Below, in pieces: positions 21,003 through 33,539 of a stretch of 64,000 bases of DNA (position 1 is the first letter of the stretch; the number at the start of each line of letters is the position of its first letter). The notes below the pieces were generated by a model. It was not told the origin of the DNA. It saw only the letters and a program-made list of their open reading frames with translations, and searched no databases. The translations under genes and the position numbers were made by a program. The DNA comes from Blasia pusilla (Eukaryota > Marchantiophyta > Marchantiopsida > Blasiales). The stretch covers positions 34,720,001-34,784,000 of the forward strand of contig CM114274.1 of NCBI GenBank assembly GCA_050084515.1, written 5' to 3'.

Positions 21003-23007
21003 GTTCTAAATTGAGAATGCTCTCTCACAAATTGTAGTGCTTACACATTGAACCCTTGCAACATTAGCCAACACGAGCAAGTTTGCAAACTTACATTGTA
21101 AATATGGACTCCAACTGACCTTTGCCCATAGATCCTTGAAGTTATGGTCCTTCCACTCACTTGTCGCCATCAACTTTAAGGACTGGAATTCTTGCTTGAC
21201 AGCAACAGAATTTATGACAAAAGGTTGCAAATGCCCCTTCAATGGTAACTCGGATCCAAAATGTGCACACAACTCTTCTATTTTCTTACATCCCCAACTT
21301 ACGAGTCTTACTTTGTCTAGAAGGCATGTGCAAGGGGTTCAGGATTCTCATTGCACCTATAAGATTATTGTCTCTAAATCTATCTTGCAACGCTATACAA
21401 ACACTCTCATAATAACTCTTCTAAAAAAACAAAGCAGCCTAAATCCCTGCCTGTGCGATCCCTAATCATGTCGATACTATGGAACTTCCTCCCTCTAATT
21501 TCGGATTGTGAATGTCTTAGATAGCCATCTGGAGGTCCAAAGTCTGGTAGAATGTGATAACCTGTATCCTCTGAAAAAAGTAGATGCATTCAAATCATGT
21601 GTTTCCATCATGAAATTCATAGTAATAGCAGCAATCTCAAAACTAACAATGTTGCCAATGGTACTTACATCAACGAATTTGTACTGAAAAATCTTGCTCA
21701 AGTTTGCCAACATAGAAAGAATGTCAGCAAAGAAGTATAATTGATAGATCATTTGGAATGACCTTAACTTTTCAAACAAATTTTCAGCATTCCCATCATC
21801 TTCTGAAGGTGAAATGTCCCTAAAGTAGATTAAAACAATTATAGTGAATCACATAAGGTGGATACATCTTGCCATCGCGACAACTAGCGGATCTTGTGAT
21901 ATCGTTTCATGACTCTTTGGGAGTCATTCATCTTCTCGTGCAGAGAAGCTAGAACAACTTTTCTCTTGGAAGACCTCTTGAAATATCCTACTACTCCATT
22001 CAGAATAAAATCTACTTCTATGGAAATGGATTTGCAATTACTTGCTTTAGGAGCTGTGAGAGCTGCAAGGTTTGTCCTATGAGCAACACAATGCACTAAA
22101 AGAATGAATGGATTTAACTTTAGCTTCAATTGTGAAGCCATCCCATTATGGCTCCCTACCATAGAGGAGGCTCCATCCGACCCAAAAGCTACCATTGTAG
22201 AAAAGTCTAAACCCCTATCTTTTAGTGATTCCAACAAACTTCTTATAATAGCATTATAACATTTAGACTTACAACGAAGCAATCCTAAAAAAAAACACTC
22301 TACTTGACCATCTTCTATGAAGGTTGCAAAGACCACTAGATGCCCTATCACAAATATATCAGTAGATTCATGAATCATAATTTCAAAGAATGATGATGCC
22401 TAAATCCTAGCAAGGGTTCTTTTGAGCAAAACCTGACTTACAAAAAAACACATCTCACTACAACTATTCTCATCTTGGTAAAGATCTCTAGTAATATGTG
22501 GATTGACAAAAAGCATCAACTTGCAGATACTTGTGAACTTAGAGAAAGGCATGGCCTCCTTCGCAAGAAAATATGCACACCAAATAAAGTGAGGAGAGCT
22601 ACCCCACAGGGTTGATTAGATTTAGCTATGGCCTTGGCCATGGATTTCTTACCTCACTTAGCTGCCCAAGCGAGCTTTACATGCTCGTTTGACTTTGCAT
22701 GATCAGTAAAACCAGAGACCTTACAATTTACAACACCATCCCTAGCAAAGATACTCTTGCCTTTTCCTGCCCTACAAATCTTACAATGAATTCTTCTTGT
22801 GGAAAAATCAAATGTGATCCAATCATACATCGTGTACCAAACATCTTTCCAAGCTTGCCAGTTTTTTGTAGGTAAGGATGCATTGCTGCCCAATGTACTC
22901 TGTTCTTCCGTCTTGTCTGATGATCGTGACGGAGCTATGACGTCTAGAAGTTCTTGGGGAACCTCCTTGCTCAACATTTCATTCATAGTCCTCTGTCGTT
23001 TGGCCAT
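21003..23007 (-). pseudogene. hAT-like transposase relic (TTF-type zinc finger)
   Basis: Reading from 23007: a TTF/BED-like zinc finger (CKIC ... DHAKSNEH, about 22680-22790), then the DUF4371-like catalytic part (FGSDGASSMVGSHNG, LVHCVAHRTNLA, 22378-21884), and the start of the hAT C-terminal dimerisation region (VSTTICERAFSI, near 21010). The frame is interrupted several times, including a TAG at about 22400 where Gln fits (ARI-stop-ASSFF). The C-terminus is lost at about 21003, where the gypsy LTR remnant abuts. No terminal inverted repeats were found. The similarity is to ZNF862-like domesticated and mobile hAT proteins. Confidence 0.75.
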
Positions 23008-23279
23008 TGCTACAACTACAAAAGGTAAAAATTAGAAAGTTGATGGTTTAAAAGAAAATATGAGAGCTTTCTGGATAATTTCAAGCAAGCGGGAGTGAAG
23101 CACATATGTTCATACAACATGTGCACGACTACATCAAGGTATACAGTTGAGTACAAGACTCAAAGCCTCAACATCCTAAGATTTCTACACAGCCGTGAAC
23201 CAAATGCAAGGAAAGAAATGCAACTACACATAAGCAATAGCATAAAACCCTTAAGGCCCTTCCAATATGAAGCCCTTGA

Positions 23280-23591
23280 TGTGGAAAACTACTAAACAAG
23301 CATAACTGGTGGAAAACGGCTTTCACACACACACACCACCATGAAGAAAGAAATTTGCAATAAGAGAATGAGTGGAGGTTGGTCCTCTTCTCAATTATAT
23401 AGGGTATGTACAAACAGCCCTAACCCTACCCTTAACAATAGTTTCGAGTTAGCCTAACTGTGATGAACTAACCCTAGTTAAGATAATCGTGCTTAACTGA
23501 CTAACCAAGATTAAGCTTCCCTACTTCGTATGAGTGCCAAATGTAGCAGTTCAGGTGTCTCATGACCTTAATTATAACTCAATCTTCAATA
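23280..23591 (-). repeat. 3' LTR of the copia element, with polypurine tract
   Basis: This 312-bp LTR starts TGTGGAAAAC and ends CTTCAATA on the plus strand. The adjoining minus-strand sequence AACTTGAGGGGGAG (23592-23605) is a standard copia polypurine tract. A TATA-like ATTATATAGGG lies at about 23394. Confidence 0.93.
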
Positions 23592-23593
23592 CT

Positions 23594-24316
23594 CCCCCTC
23601 AAGTTTATATCGATATCTCCAACGCGTAAATCCTTTCTAAACATCTCAAACTTATCTCTAGACAATGCCTTTGTAAAGATGTCATCAATTTTCTGATCTT
23701 TACCTATATACACAAGATCAATTTCTCTTGCAAGCACTTTCTCTCTGATAAAATGATAGTGCACCTCAACATGCTTTGTACGAGCATGAAACACACGGTT
23801 ATTAGCAAGCTTGATGCTACTAATATTGTCTGCATATATTACACTAGGTCCTAAGTTACTAACACCAATCTCAACAAGTAATTAATGAAGCCACATCGCC
23901 TCACATGCTGCATTGGTTGCTCCTCTGTACTCAACCTCTGTTGAAGATAAAGCAACTGTAGGTTGCTTCTTTGAAGCCCAACTTATAGCTGCGCTTCCCA
24001 AAGTAAATGAATAACCAGATGTGGAGTGTCGATCAAACACGCTTCCTGCCCAATCAGCATCTGTAAATCCCTGTAATTGAAAACTCGGAGAAGGTTCAAA
24101 TTGAAGCCCGAATTGAATAGAGAATTTCACATACCGCATGATCCTCCTCACAACATCAAGGTGAGGTTTTCGAGGTGCTTGCATAAATTGGCTCACTAGG
24201 CCAACAACATAGCTCAAATCTGGTTTGGTTATAGTTAGATAGATCAAACTTCCAACCATGCGCGTGTACATATTAGAATTTGCAAGCAGCTCTCCTTCAT
24301 CCACTCTTAGCTTCAC
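23594..24316 (-). pseudogene. Copia RNase H
   Basis: Blocks include MVGSLIYLTITKPDLSYVVG, the RNase H start GFTDADWAGS, STSGYSFTLGSAAISWASK and LSSTEVEYRGATNAACEA. The tail (23794-23594) carries KHVEVHYHFIREKV and the DIFTKALSRDKF motif. A TAG near 24320, where Gln could fit, separates it from RT; another stop falls near 23882. Confidence 0.88.
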
Positions 24317-24478
24317 GCTCTAGTCCAACGGTGTAGAGATTGGCTTACAAGCCGTCATACCATATTTTGAAAGCATTTGAAGAGCACATTGTCGTTGTAG
24401 TAACCACATGCTCTCTCCAACCTTGATAAACTCAATACCAAGGAAGTACTTGAGTTCTCCCAAGTCTTTCATATCAAA

Positions 24479-25417
24479 TTATGCTTGTAACTTAAGCTTG
24501 ACTTGTTGTACCATTTCTTCAGTATTCCAAGTAATCAAGAGATCGTCAACATATAACACAATGAGAACTGTATGATCTTGTCTTCTCAAGACATATAACG
24601 AGGAGTCAGAATCACATACCCTAAAACCCAACTCTTGTAGGACGTTGGTAATCTTGCCATACCAAGCTCTTTGAGCTTGTTTAAGCCCGTATAGAGCTTT
24701 CTTCAACCTGCATACACGAAATGGAAACTTGGGATGCTTGTATCCAGGTGGTTGAGTTATATATACCTGCTCATATAGATCTCCATTCAAGAAGGCATTC
24801 TTGACGTCCATGTGATCTAATCTCCACTTCTTACTTACTGCAATTGCAACCACTGTTCTCGTAGTCACCATCTTTGCAATAGGGCTAAATGTTTCCTCAT
24901 AATCGATACGATATTGTTGTGCATAGCCCTTAGCCACCAATCTCGCTTTGTATATGTTAATTGTACCATCTTGATTGCGCTTGATTTTGTAAACCCATTT
25001 GCAACCAATAGCTTCCTTATCGGAAGGTATATCAACCAGCTCCCATGTTTGTTGATGTCCTAATGCAGCAAGCTCCTCCTCCATAGCTTCAATCCATTCG
25101 GCTTTACTCGCAGCTTCTTCAAAATAACTCGGCTCTTTCTCTTGAAGGGTAGTCATCATATATGCATGATGTGTCGCAAGAAAATCTTCATTTATGAATC
25201 CATGAACTGGATCTGTAACTCTACTTGATCTACGAAGTTGTTGTTCAGAGATAGATGCCTCTGACACCTGACTTGAGCTATGACTAGTGTTAACAGACTG
25301 AATATGTACTCTTCCCGTCCATGGACTCACAGATTTAATGGATGAATCTATGACCTCTCCTAATCCTGCACTAGTACTTGGGGAAGTTGAAGACAATGTC
25401 TGTTGGTTTATAGTCAT
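24479..25417 (-). pseudogene. Copia reverse transcriptase
   Basis: This 312-codon frame contains the standard copia RT blocks: WIEAMEEELAAL, GCKWVYKIKRNQDG, ARLVAKGYAQ, LDHMDVKNAFLNGDLYEQVYI, ALYGLKQAQRAWYGK and the catalytic LYVDDLLIT. It is the best preserved part of this element. A stop at 24479 precedes the RNase H. Confidence 0.9.
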
Positions 25418-25588
25418 ATTCTCCCCCTCAACAGACTTAGTTTAGAGATGGAATGGGCTCAGATTTGAGCATACCATGACTTTAGCTCATCAAAAACAAC
25501 ATCATGACTAAGAATGAGTTGCCTAGAGGATGGAATGTAGTACTTATATCCCTTAGTTCCATCAGCATAGCCAATGAAGATACATCTT

Positions 25589-26735
25589 TTAGTCTTGGGG
25601 TCTTAATTTCTCATGTCTCTCAGAAGATTTATGAGCATAATAGATACAGCCAAATACTTTCAAGAAGGAAAAATGAGGTTTAGTTCTTGTGAAGACTTCG
25701 AATGGAATCTTATCATGAACTCCTGCTATTGGAGTTCGGTTGATTAAGAAGACTACACATGCTATAGCCTCTGCCCAATACACCTTAGGCATGTTCTTCT
25801 CATTCAGCATAGCTTGTGCCGCTTCAGCAATATGTCGATTTTTCTTCTCTGCCACTCTTTTTTGCTGTGGAATGTAAGGGCAAGTCACTTGATGTTGGAT
25901 GCCATTTTGACGTAAATAGTCATTAAACTCTGTTGAAAGATACTATCCTCCTCCATCACAATGCAATTTCAGAATGTGTTGTCCAGTCTGCTTCTCTACT
26001 AGAATCTGAATGTTTGGAACACTGAGAATACCTGTGACTTGGCTTTCAAAAAGTATACTCATATATACCTAGAGAAGTCATCAATAAATGAAACAAAGTA
26101 CTGGCAACCACTAAGGCTATGTTGTGATATTTTCCACACATCACTATAGATCAACTCCAATATCTTGGATGCTCTTCTACCTTGCTTTGGAAAAGGAAAT
26201 CTAGCTTGTTTTCCAAATTGGCAAGCAGGTATAACGTAGCAGGACTCGCTAATTTAGGGAGTCCTATTACTAAATTAGATGATGAAAGACTCTATAATCT
26301 TTGAATATTCATATGTCTAATTCTTTTATGGCACAGATTTAGATCTGTGACTTGTTGGCCGATTTGACCATACATTGTTGTTTGAATCTCTGGCATAGAA
26401 ACATCTATTTTGAACATTCTGTCAGATCTAGTTCCTTTGGCTATCGTAGTCTGGTTATCCATTGTTTCAATGAAATAACCATATGCGTTAAACTTCACTT
26501 GATAACCCTGTTCAACTATCTGTCCTACAGAGATCAGATTTCTTGCAATGGTAGGAACATAGAGAACATTTCCAAGAGCACAAAGACCGTCTGATGCTAT
26601 TGGAACTTTACCGGTATGCGTGATATGATGTTGAGTGTCGTCTCCTATGAGTACAATTACATGATCTTTCACCGGCTCCAAACTACTCAACCATTTCGCT
26701 TGTAAGGTCATGTGATTTGATGCACCAGAGTCAAT
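25589..26735 (-). pseudogene. Copia protease and integrase
   Basis: A TAG splits the protease start: IDSGASNHMT follows immediately (about 26730-26700), the canonical copia protease active site. A GAG-pre-integrase block (LCHKRIRHMNIQRL, about 26300) and the integrase C-terminal half (IAEAAQAMLNEKNMPKVYWAEA ... PFEVFTRTKPHFSFLKVFGC) follow. The central integrase is in broken frames. Confidence 0.85.
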
Positions 26736-27762
26736 CTACCAATCTGCTGTCGAGTCTTTCTTGACCATTGCTCCCATATGATGAGCCATGACCAAGAGAT
26801 GCTCCGTTTGTGAATGTTTTTGTTCTTGATATTGCTCTTGGTGTTGTTGCTCCATATAGTTTTGTTGCTGTAAGGCTCCTATTCTCATATGTGCCTTCTT
26901 CTTGAAACAAAACTTTGCATAGTGACCCTTTATCCCACAGTAATTGCAAGATCCAGGGACCCTCTGTTGCTGACCTCGACCCCAACGGTTTCCACCATCA
27001 CCACCATCTGATTGTGTCTGGTACTGGTTCGTAGTTGATTGAGTGACGTTATATTGAGTGCCTCTTCCTCCATATGCTTGATATCCACTATGACCACGAA
27101 AGTTTCTGTCACGACCCCTGCCTCTGTTTGATCCATAACTTGCAGATAACGCACTCTCTTGCAGACTAGACGAGCTATCGCTGCCTACTAGGCGCATCTC
27201 TTCACTGATCAACATATGAACTAACTCTTGAAAGGTTGGATACTTCTCTCTCACAGAGATATAGGTCTCAAAGGACTTGTAATCCTTTGGAAGGCCTTAA
27301 AGAGTGAATAAGATCAGATCATCATCTTCTACTGTCACTCCAATGCTATTCAAGTGATCAACAATATGTCTGATATTCAAAATATAATCATTGATGCTCT
27401 ACGATCCTTTCCTCACTTCGTTCAATTGTTGTTTGAATTGAAGCTTTTTGGCCTTTGTAGATGTTTGGAAGAGGCTTTCCAATGCATCCCAGCCATCCAA
27501 CATCTTGGATATAACTTATCATTGGCGAACTGATCGTTATTGAAATATAGTGGATTACTTGCCTTGCGCGTTTGTTCCAAGCGCGAACATTCAAGTCTGT
27601 TGAGTCACCTTCTGGCTTGGCCTCATCATCTGTGACAAGCTTCCATAGTTCTTGACCCATGAGAAATTTTTTCATGTGAAACTTCCAGACATTGTAATTC
27701 TGCTTGTCTAGATTCTCGCTTGTGATTGTTGCTGAGGAATACTCCATAATAAACAATTTCAC
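26736..27762 (-). pseudogene. Copia gag with zinc knuckle
   Basis: The N-terminus is MKLFIMEYSSATI or the inner MEYSSATI, with LDKQNYNVWKFHMKKFL, the usual start of plant copia gag. The frame shifts near 27450-27260. The second part (27254-26736) ends with a good CCHC knuckle, CNYCGIKGHYAKFC, after a Gln/Gly-rich stretch. Confidence 0.85.
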
Positions 27763-28284
27763 TCATAAAAAACGTAATTTCATGCTTTCTACTGCTCCAA
27801 TTGAAGCATAGACCACTCATACACAGAAATCGACCTGAAATTTGCCAAAATTGATCAACTGTATGAAAGATCTAGTCAAAATTGGCCTGTAGAGAGCAAA
27901 CTGCACAACCTTTCTTCACTAATTGCACTTTCCTACACTGAAATTGCTCTTGCAGGAGCTCAGAGTGTCAGAATCGAGCGGTATTGGGTGCATTGGAAAG
28001 CTCTCGATGAGCTCTACAAGATGTCTAGAATGATGCCAAGACAGCTCAAATAAGCCTTCGGCATCTTTCTAGCTGAAGCGGATCTTGACGGTTGAATTGA
28101 CCGGGAAAGCCCTAAAATACGCCTCCAAAATTTTATCACCATCAAAGCTCCATCTGAAATCTGCATCCACTGAGCTCTGAATAAAATTTCCTTCCTCCAA
28201 ACTGAAATTGTGCCTTCTCTTGCCTCTCTTCTCTCTTGAAACACCAAGAATTTCAAGTGATGTTCTCCTCCCGCTCTTATACCA

Positions 28285-28613
28285 TGTGGAAAACTGCTAA
28301 ACAAGCATAATTGGTGGAAAACGGCTTTCACACACACATACCACCATGGAGAACGAAATTTGCAATGAGAGAATGAGTGGAGGCTGATCCTCTTCTCAAT
28401 TATATAGGGTATGTACAAGCAACCCTAACCCTAACCCTACCCTAACCCTACCCTTAACCATAGTCTCGAGTTAGCCTAACTCTGATTAACCAACCCTAGT
28501 TAAGATAATCGTGCTTAACTGACCAACCAAGATTAAGCTTCCCTACTTTGTGTGAGTGCAAAATGTAGTAGTTCAGGTGTCTCATGAGCTTGACTGTAAC
28601 TCAATCTTCAATA
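28285..28613 (-). repeat. 5' LTR of the copia element, with primer site
   Basis: This 329-bp LTR is homologous to 23280-23591 and is longer mainly through extra CCCTAA-like units at 28421-28456. On the minus strand it is followed at once by TGGTATAAGAGC (28284-28273), close to the classic initiator-Met-tRNA primer site TGGTATCAGAGC. Confidence 0.93.
28421..28456. repeat. Telomere-like CCCTAA units inside a copia LTR
   Basis: The sequence alternates AACCCT, AACCCT and ACCCT units; the sister LTR at about 23420 has only two. Plant telomeres are usually CCCTAAA, so this is a related but different array that expanded in one LTR. Confidence 0.7.
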
Positions 28614-28618
28614 CTTGA

Positions 28619-30300
28619 GAGCAAGAATATGAAACACGAGTTCAAAGGAAAACAACAAACCAATGTGCAGGTGAGCTGCCTTACAATGGCGCAGCAAGAG
28701 CAAGAGAGAAGCCCACCAAGGTGCCAATTGGCCACACAACTAAAAAAAGTAAGGAGAACCAGTAGAAATCTGCGGGACTAGAGCAAGAGAGACCAAGTGA
28801 GAGAATTCGATCTGCAAAGCAATTCTGAGAGAGTTCTAGCCGCACAGTAAGAGCGGCTCCAAGTCACTAAGGCTCACAAAATGCAAGCTTCAAAAAAGCA
28901 AGCTTCCGCACTAGTATGCATGAATAGAATGATGCACAACAATAGGCCACACCGCATCAAACAGGAGCAATGCAAAACCTAAAGAAGAAGACGGAGCTGC
29001 GGGTAGAGGGATGAGGCGATCAAGAGCGAAAACACTCAAGAATCAACTTTCAACTCAAGGATGAATTAGCAGGTGTGATGTGGAGCCGCGAAAATCTGTG
29101 AGTGTCGTTATATCTGCGAGTAGTGTGAGGAGGAGCGAGTCGCGATGCTAAGAAGCGAGAGAGAATCGAACAAGAACACAAGCAGGGCTGCGGGTGTGAG
29201 CAAAGCTACGAGGAATATCAAATCCAAACTGCACAAACAAGAGCGGGAGTGAGCGGAGGCTACGAGCGCCAAGCGAGACCGAACAAGGATGTGCGAGGCT
29301 GCGAGCCTGAGCGGGAGTGTTTCGATAGAGTCTTGACTCTCGAATGTGGGCTGTGGTAGGATCTCCACCCCTCCATAGGGCCCCTGCCCCCGCCATCCCG
29401 GTGCTGATACGGGACTCAAAAGAGCCGCAACGGTGCAACCCAACCCGTTGGCCCCCTTCACCCACAACATCTACCCTAAACACACTTTAGGGTTGTAACG
29501 CATGATTTTAATACATGGACGGCCCAGATTCAGCAATCCTAGCCCAGATTGTGCGATCCTAGGCCCCCATTTTCCGACAGTTAGAAAACCTCTCAGCAGT
29601 CTTCCGCCAACTGTACATGAGCATACAACTTTATTCCGGCATGCATGTTACAGGGCCTAACGCTAATTTTTGTTCAGGCTACGGGGGTATCCGAGCCAAA
29701 TCCGACCTAGCCAGCCTGTTCATATAGATTTTTTAAATATGTCTCTAACCCACCAGTAACCCAGCTAGGAATGACATTATGTAGTTGGAAATTTTCAAAA
29801 ATGGCCAGCCGGGATTATTTGTAATTCTGGATCTCTCCGTAGTGGTTTTATTTTATTGCACGTGTGATCTTATAAAAATTTCCATTCTGGAAAATTTCCC
29901 ATGAATAATTTTGGAAAGAAATAGGAGGATTTCTCCATGGCAATAAAGATTTGAATAAATAAAAGTATGTTGGCTTTTAAAAGGAGGAATCTTTTATTTT
30001 TTTGTAGGAGTGGTAGAAGAAAAGAGGATGGGGAAGAAAGAATATTTGAAAAAAGTGAGACGAACGTTTAATATTTAATAGGAAAATGGAATTTCTTATA
30101 TGGGGATAAAAATACCATTGCGAAAAAATTATACAAAAATAAAAATACTAAGATAGAAACTAAAAAATATATGAGGAGAATAACATGACACCTTATTCAA
30201 GTATCAAATGCAACTTTCTATTGAGTATATCATATGTTGTGCGCATACACTTTGCTATACAACCCACATCGTTAGTCAGATCTACACACCACACAACACC
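28619..30300. other. Non-coding interval
   Basis: Downstream flank of the copia insertion. It carries no recognised gene. A 120-codon minus-strand frame (29470-29108) has biased composition and no motif. The part after 29740 is AT-rich. Confidence 0.4.
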
Positions 30301-31960
30301 GATTGATGGCTGACCCGTCCATCACCTGATCGCCATCCTCGTCGATAAGAAACTATTTCCTGCAAAAAATTCAGAATGAAACCAAGGGGGTACAACATCG
30401 TAGTGCCTACCAACATATCATACGACTCTATCGGTGTCGTAATTTCCCGAGTGCCCACCATTGCTCTATCCTACTCATGCTCTGGTTGGAGTCTAATGAC
30501 CAACTCCTGTCGAGTCATGCAGTGTGTGGATAATACGCCCCCAATAGAGGTTTATATCTAAAAGGTACAATGCTCAATATCACCTTTCCGTAACCCCAAC
30601 GCCAAACATGTCGCCTTCCCTAACATCAAGGGCTACACTCTCGAATCAAGTAGACGCGTTGCGGGTGGTACACCGTACCTGTGGGACTAACCAAGCGACA
30701 CATTATAGCTTGGTTGTCCAATAACACTACACTTGGTGTAATCATGGCTCACTCTATCGTTGGCCTAGCGGGCATATCTACTAATGAGAGGCAATCACCT
30801 CTCCACGCTCACACAACATGGCAGCCAACTGAAACACCTCCGCTGGTCCAACTCCCATCGTCGCCAAATCCATGGCAAAAAACAACAGATCCTCGCTCAT
30901 CCTAGTGACCACCTTCAACAATGTGGTCGACACTAACTCCACCTGAGCCGGCATAGGAGTCGTCTCTCCAACTCCTCGTAACGTCGACGAGCGTGCCTCA
31001 CCTGTGGGCATTATTGATCATCGAGGCACCATCAATGGTATGTGAAGTACCTTTGACAACATAAATGACTGTGGAACCGTGGCCTATCGCCAATCGGTCC
31101 GATCCCTTCCTGTGGGTTGATCTCCACCCCACCTCTCAATGGCTTGATCACTCTCGTAGCATCGCGAGTCATCACTACAACAGCCTCAACCTAAGTCGTA
31201 CCACATATGAATCCCATACCAGAGAAATCCTCATCCGTATCGTGGTAAGATGTGGAGGCTAGAGCCACACTTGCTACCATCGGCTGTGTGTTTGTCCTTA
31301 GTTACATCATTGTCATGGCAGCAATCCTCTACTCCAATTGATCAATGCAAGTAAGGAGCGTTGTATTGGGTACTCGTTCTCCATCTCCTATGACTATTGG
31401 TGGAACTCACCATGATCATCCACTCCTCGATCTTCACCACCTCTCTCACCGATAGGTCCTTTGCCTACCTCTAGACGTATCTCCCGCCGAAGATCAAAAC
31501 ACCTATCCCTACTATGACCATATGGGTGACAATAATCACACTGCAACTATGGTAGGGCCATATATCCGAGGTGGCTCTTGAGCAATCAGAGACGCCCCCG
31601 GCCCTCTACCATGCTATGGGCAATCCCTCTGCCTAATTGGCCCACCACACGTCCAACAGGCCAACCCTAGTCCTTGTTGGATAACATATGTCAATATGAG
31701 TCGTTTCCTTATCGGCTCACGATACCCACCAGCCCACTCCCATGGTTCTTGTGCATGTTGGGACGTATGTGAGCCTACTCCTACTCAAGGACCCGTTGAA
31801 TCCCTCTAAAATCCTGTGGTCACCACCTGCTACTCACTCATGTTGAGCTCTACCCGCTTAGATAACTCGAAGACTACCTTCAATATGGGCTTCACCGTAT
31901 GAAGCAACATCGCATCTCGGACTCTCCTATGTAGCTCCAGGTCCAACACCCCCTACCAAT
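30300..31960 (-). pseudogene. Ty3/gypsy gag relic with zinc knuckles
   Basis: On the minus strand there is a clean CCHC knuckle, CDYCHPYGHSRDRC (31540-31499), preceded by a degenerate one, CWTCGGPIRQRDC (31658-31620), one residue short and lacking His. Two knuckles with proline- and glutamine-rich surroundings fit a gypsy gag. All frames are broken. No pol follows, so this is a fragment. Confidence 0.6.
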
Positions 31961-31966
31961 ATCAAA

Positions 31967-32185
31967 GGACTTTTGGATATGGGCCCCACATTCCCCTTCT
32001 TTCTCATCCTCCCTATTTGCTTTCATATTCTGCACTTTCTCGTTTCTTCCTTCCTCCACCTCCACTCCCTTTCCCCTTATTGCCACGTCCGCCTTTGTCT
32101 TCTCTTCCACCATGACCTATAAATATGGGCCCCATATCTTAAAATCTATGTCCATGGACATTTCACAATTTTGAGTCCATGTCTG
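31967..32185. repeat. Dispersed MITE-like repeat, copy A
   Basis: About 220 bp of pyrimidine-rich DNA similar along its length to 55478-55691 (shared blocks: CTTTCTCAT, CCTCCACCTCCACTCCCT, CTTATTGCC). The ends are partly inverted (GATATGGGCCCCA near the left, TATGGGCCCCATATC near the right), as in a MITE. Confidence 0.55.
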
Positions 32186-32212
32186 CCTTGGGGATGGACT
32201 TACCCATTTTTA

Positions 32213-32522
32213 TGGAACTATGGTTTTTTAGGGCTTTCTTGGTTGATTCAGCAATATAGGTCCACATCAATCAGAATGATGGTAGAGGATGATTTTGACC
32301 ATCTTGTAGAGCTAATTGAGAGTTTTCCAATGCATCTAAATTTTTTTTATTGTGACATTCTCAGCTCTTGCAATACCAATTTCAGTGTAGGAATGTGCAA
32401 TTACTGAAGAAAAGTTGTGCACTTTGGTTTTGGTCTCTACAAACTTCCATACATGGTAAATTTTGGAATTTTTCAAATTAATTTCTATATAGGAGTGGTT
32501 TGTGCTTTAATTGGAGCAATAG
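32213..32522 (+). repeat. Copia leader fragment, left copy
   Basis: Similar to the untranslated leader between LTR and gag of the copia elements here (33540-33830, 56690-57040 and the minus strand of 27780-28120). It ends abruptly at a solo LTR. Confidence 0.75.
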
Positions 32523-33502
32523 TGTTACGGCCTTCATAACCAAACGAATGCCAAGAGGAACATCAAAACTTTAGCAGGCTCACGCTAGGATGGTTGCCCT
32601 ATGGAGTGGTCTCTTGGAAGAGTCCAAGAGACGAAACACGCGAATAGAGTTTTTATGTTTCATGTGTTTTTGGTTGCAACCAAGAAATCTAGAACAAATT
32701 TCAACCAAGACTTGAGATGAGTTGAGTCTAGGAAGGTTGGTTGCCAAAGAGGTGGCAACCAGATTTGGAACTCGACTAGCCTATGGGTTTTTTACTATAT
32801 TTCATACCATAACAGTCACTGCCAATATAAATTTGGGACAAGCAAGACAGGGTTGGAAAGCTTATGCAAATCCAATTCCAACGCACTAAAGATCTTAGCA
32901 AACACATTAGCAAAAGCTGAGATTTTTTCCAAAAATGATTGTATCGAGAGTTTGGTTGAGGACTAAAATGAGGTGCCCGATTGTCTTTTCCCCAAAATTA
33001 GGAGGAGGGCAGAGATCCCCAGAAGTACTAGTAAGGGGGGAGTATCTCCAAGGATTCTTGGGACCCAAATCCTACTTTGGGCGCCAAAGCTTGCGTCAGC
33101 TTAAGGGCACGAGATGGAATTGGAGTTTGGCATTGGAATTAGAAACCCAAACCTGGTCCAAGGGAGTGGATTTTGGAAGTAATAGTACTTGTATTCCAAC
33201 CTGTGACTCATTCTAGTGAGTCTCAGTTAGAGACTCGTTGGAGGTCCATTGGAAAGTTATGACCGCCAAGCGCGGAAATGTCGTTTTAGGTTCCAAAATC
33301 GACTTGAAAGTTTTTCCCAAATCTTGAGAGACTTGTTTGTGTTGTAAAGCAAGAAACTAGGAAGTTTGAGTTTGATGATAGGCCAAGTCGAGAGTTTGGA
33401 GAGTTAGGGCGCAGATTGACCGAGACCAGACTAACATGAGTGCTTGTTTGGATGCAAATCAGCATTGAGAGTGTGTCCTACTGAACGCATGCTTCCGTAA
33501 CA
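32523..33502. repeat. Solo LTR, 980 bp
   Basis: It begins TGTTACGG and ends CCGTAACA, perfect 8-bp inverted ends with TG...CA. A diverged relative occupies about 53020-54015 with the same block order (GGAACATCAAAACT near the start, a GTCATAACAGT-like block, a TAAG-plus-G-run block). No coding sequence, and no clear target duplication. Confidence 0.65.
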
Positions 33503-33539
33503 TTAAAGGTTTACGTTCAAGGAGAGTATGCGCACAACA

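Larger units (their letters stand above)
23280..28613 (-). mobile_element. Complete Ty1/copia element
   Basis: Two LTRs (23280-23591 and 28285-28613) flank gag-protease-integrase-RT-RNase H on the minus strand; integrase before RT is the copia order. The 5-bp duplication CTTGA lies at 23275-23279 and 28614-28618. The primer site and polypurine tract are intact. The genes carry several stops and frameshifts, so it is probably no longer autonomous. Confidence 0.95.

Noticed and set aside
28421-28456. Interstitial telomere from a chromosome fusion
   Set aside because: It lies inside an LTR, the sister LTR has a shorter version, and the unit is not the usual plant CCCTAAA.
29108-29483. Minus-strand frames of 111 and 120 codons
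   Set aside because: Two overlapping frames of Ser/Leu-rich composition with no motif, and no splice or element context.
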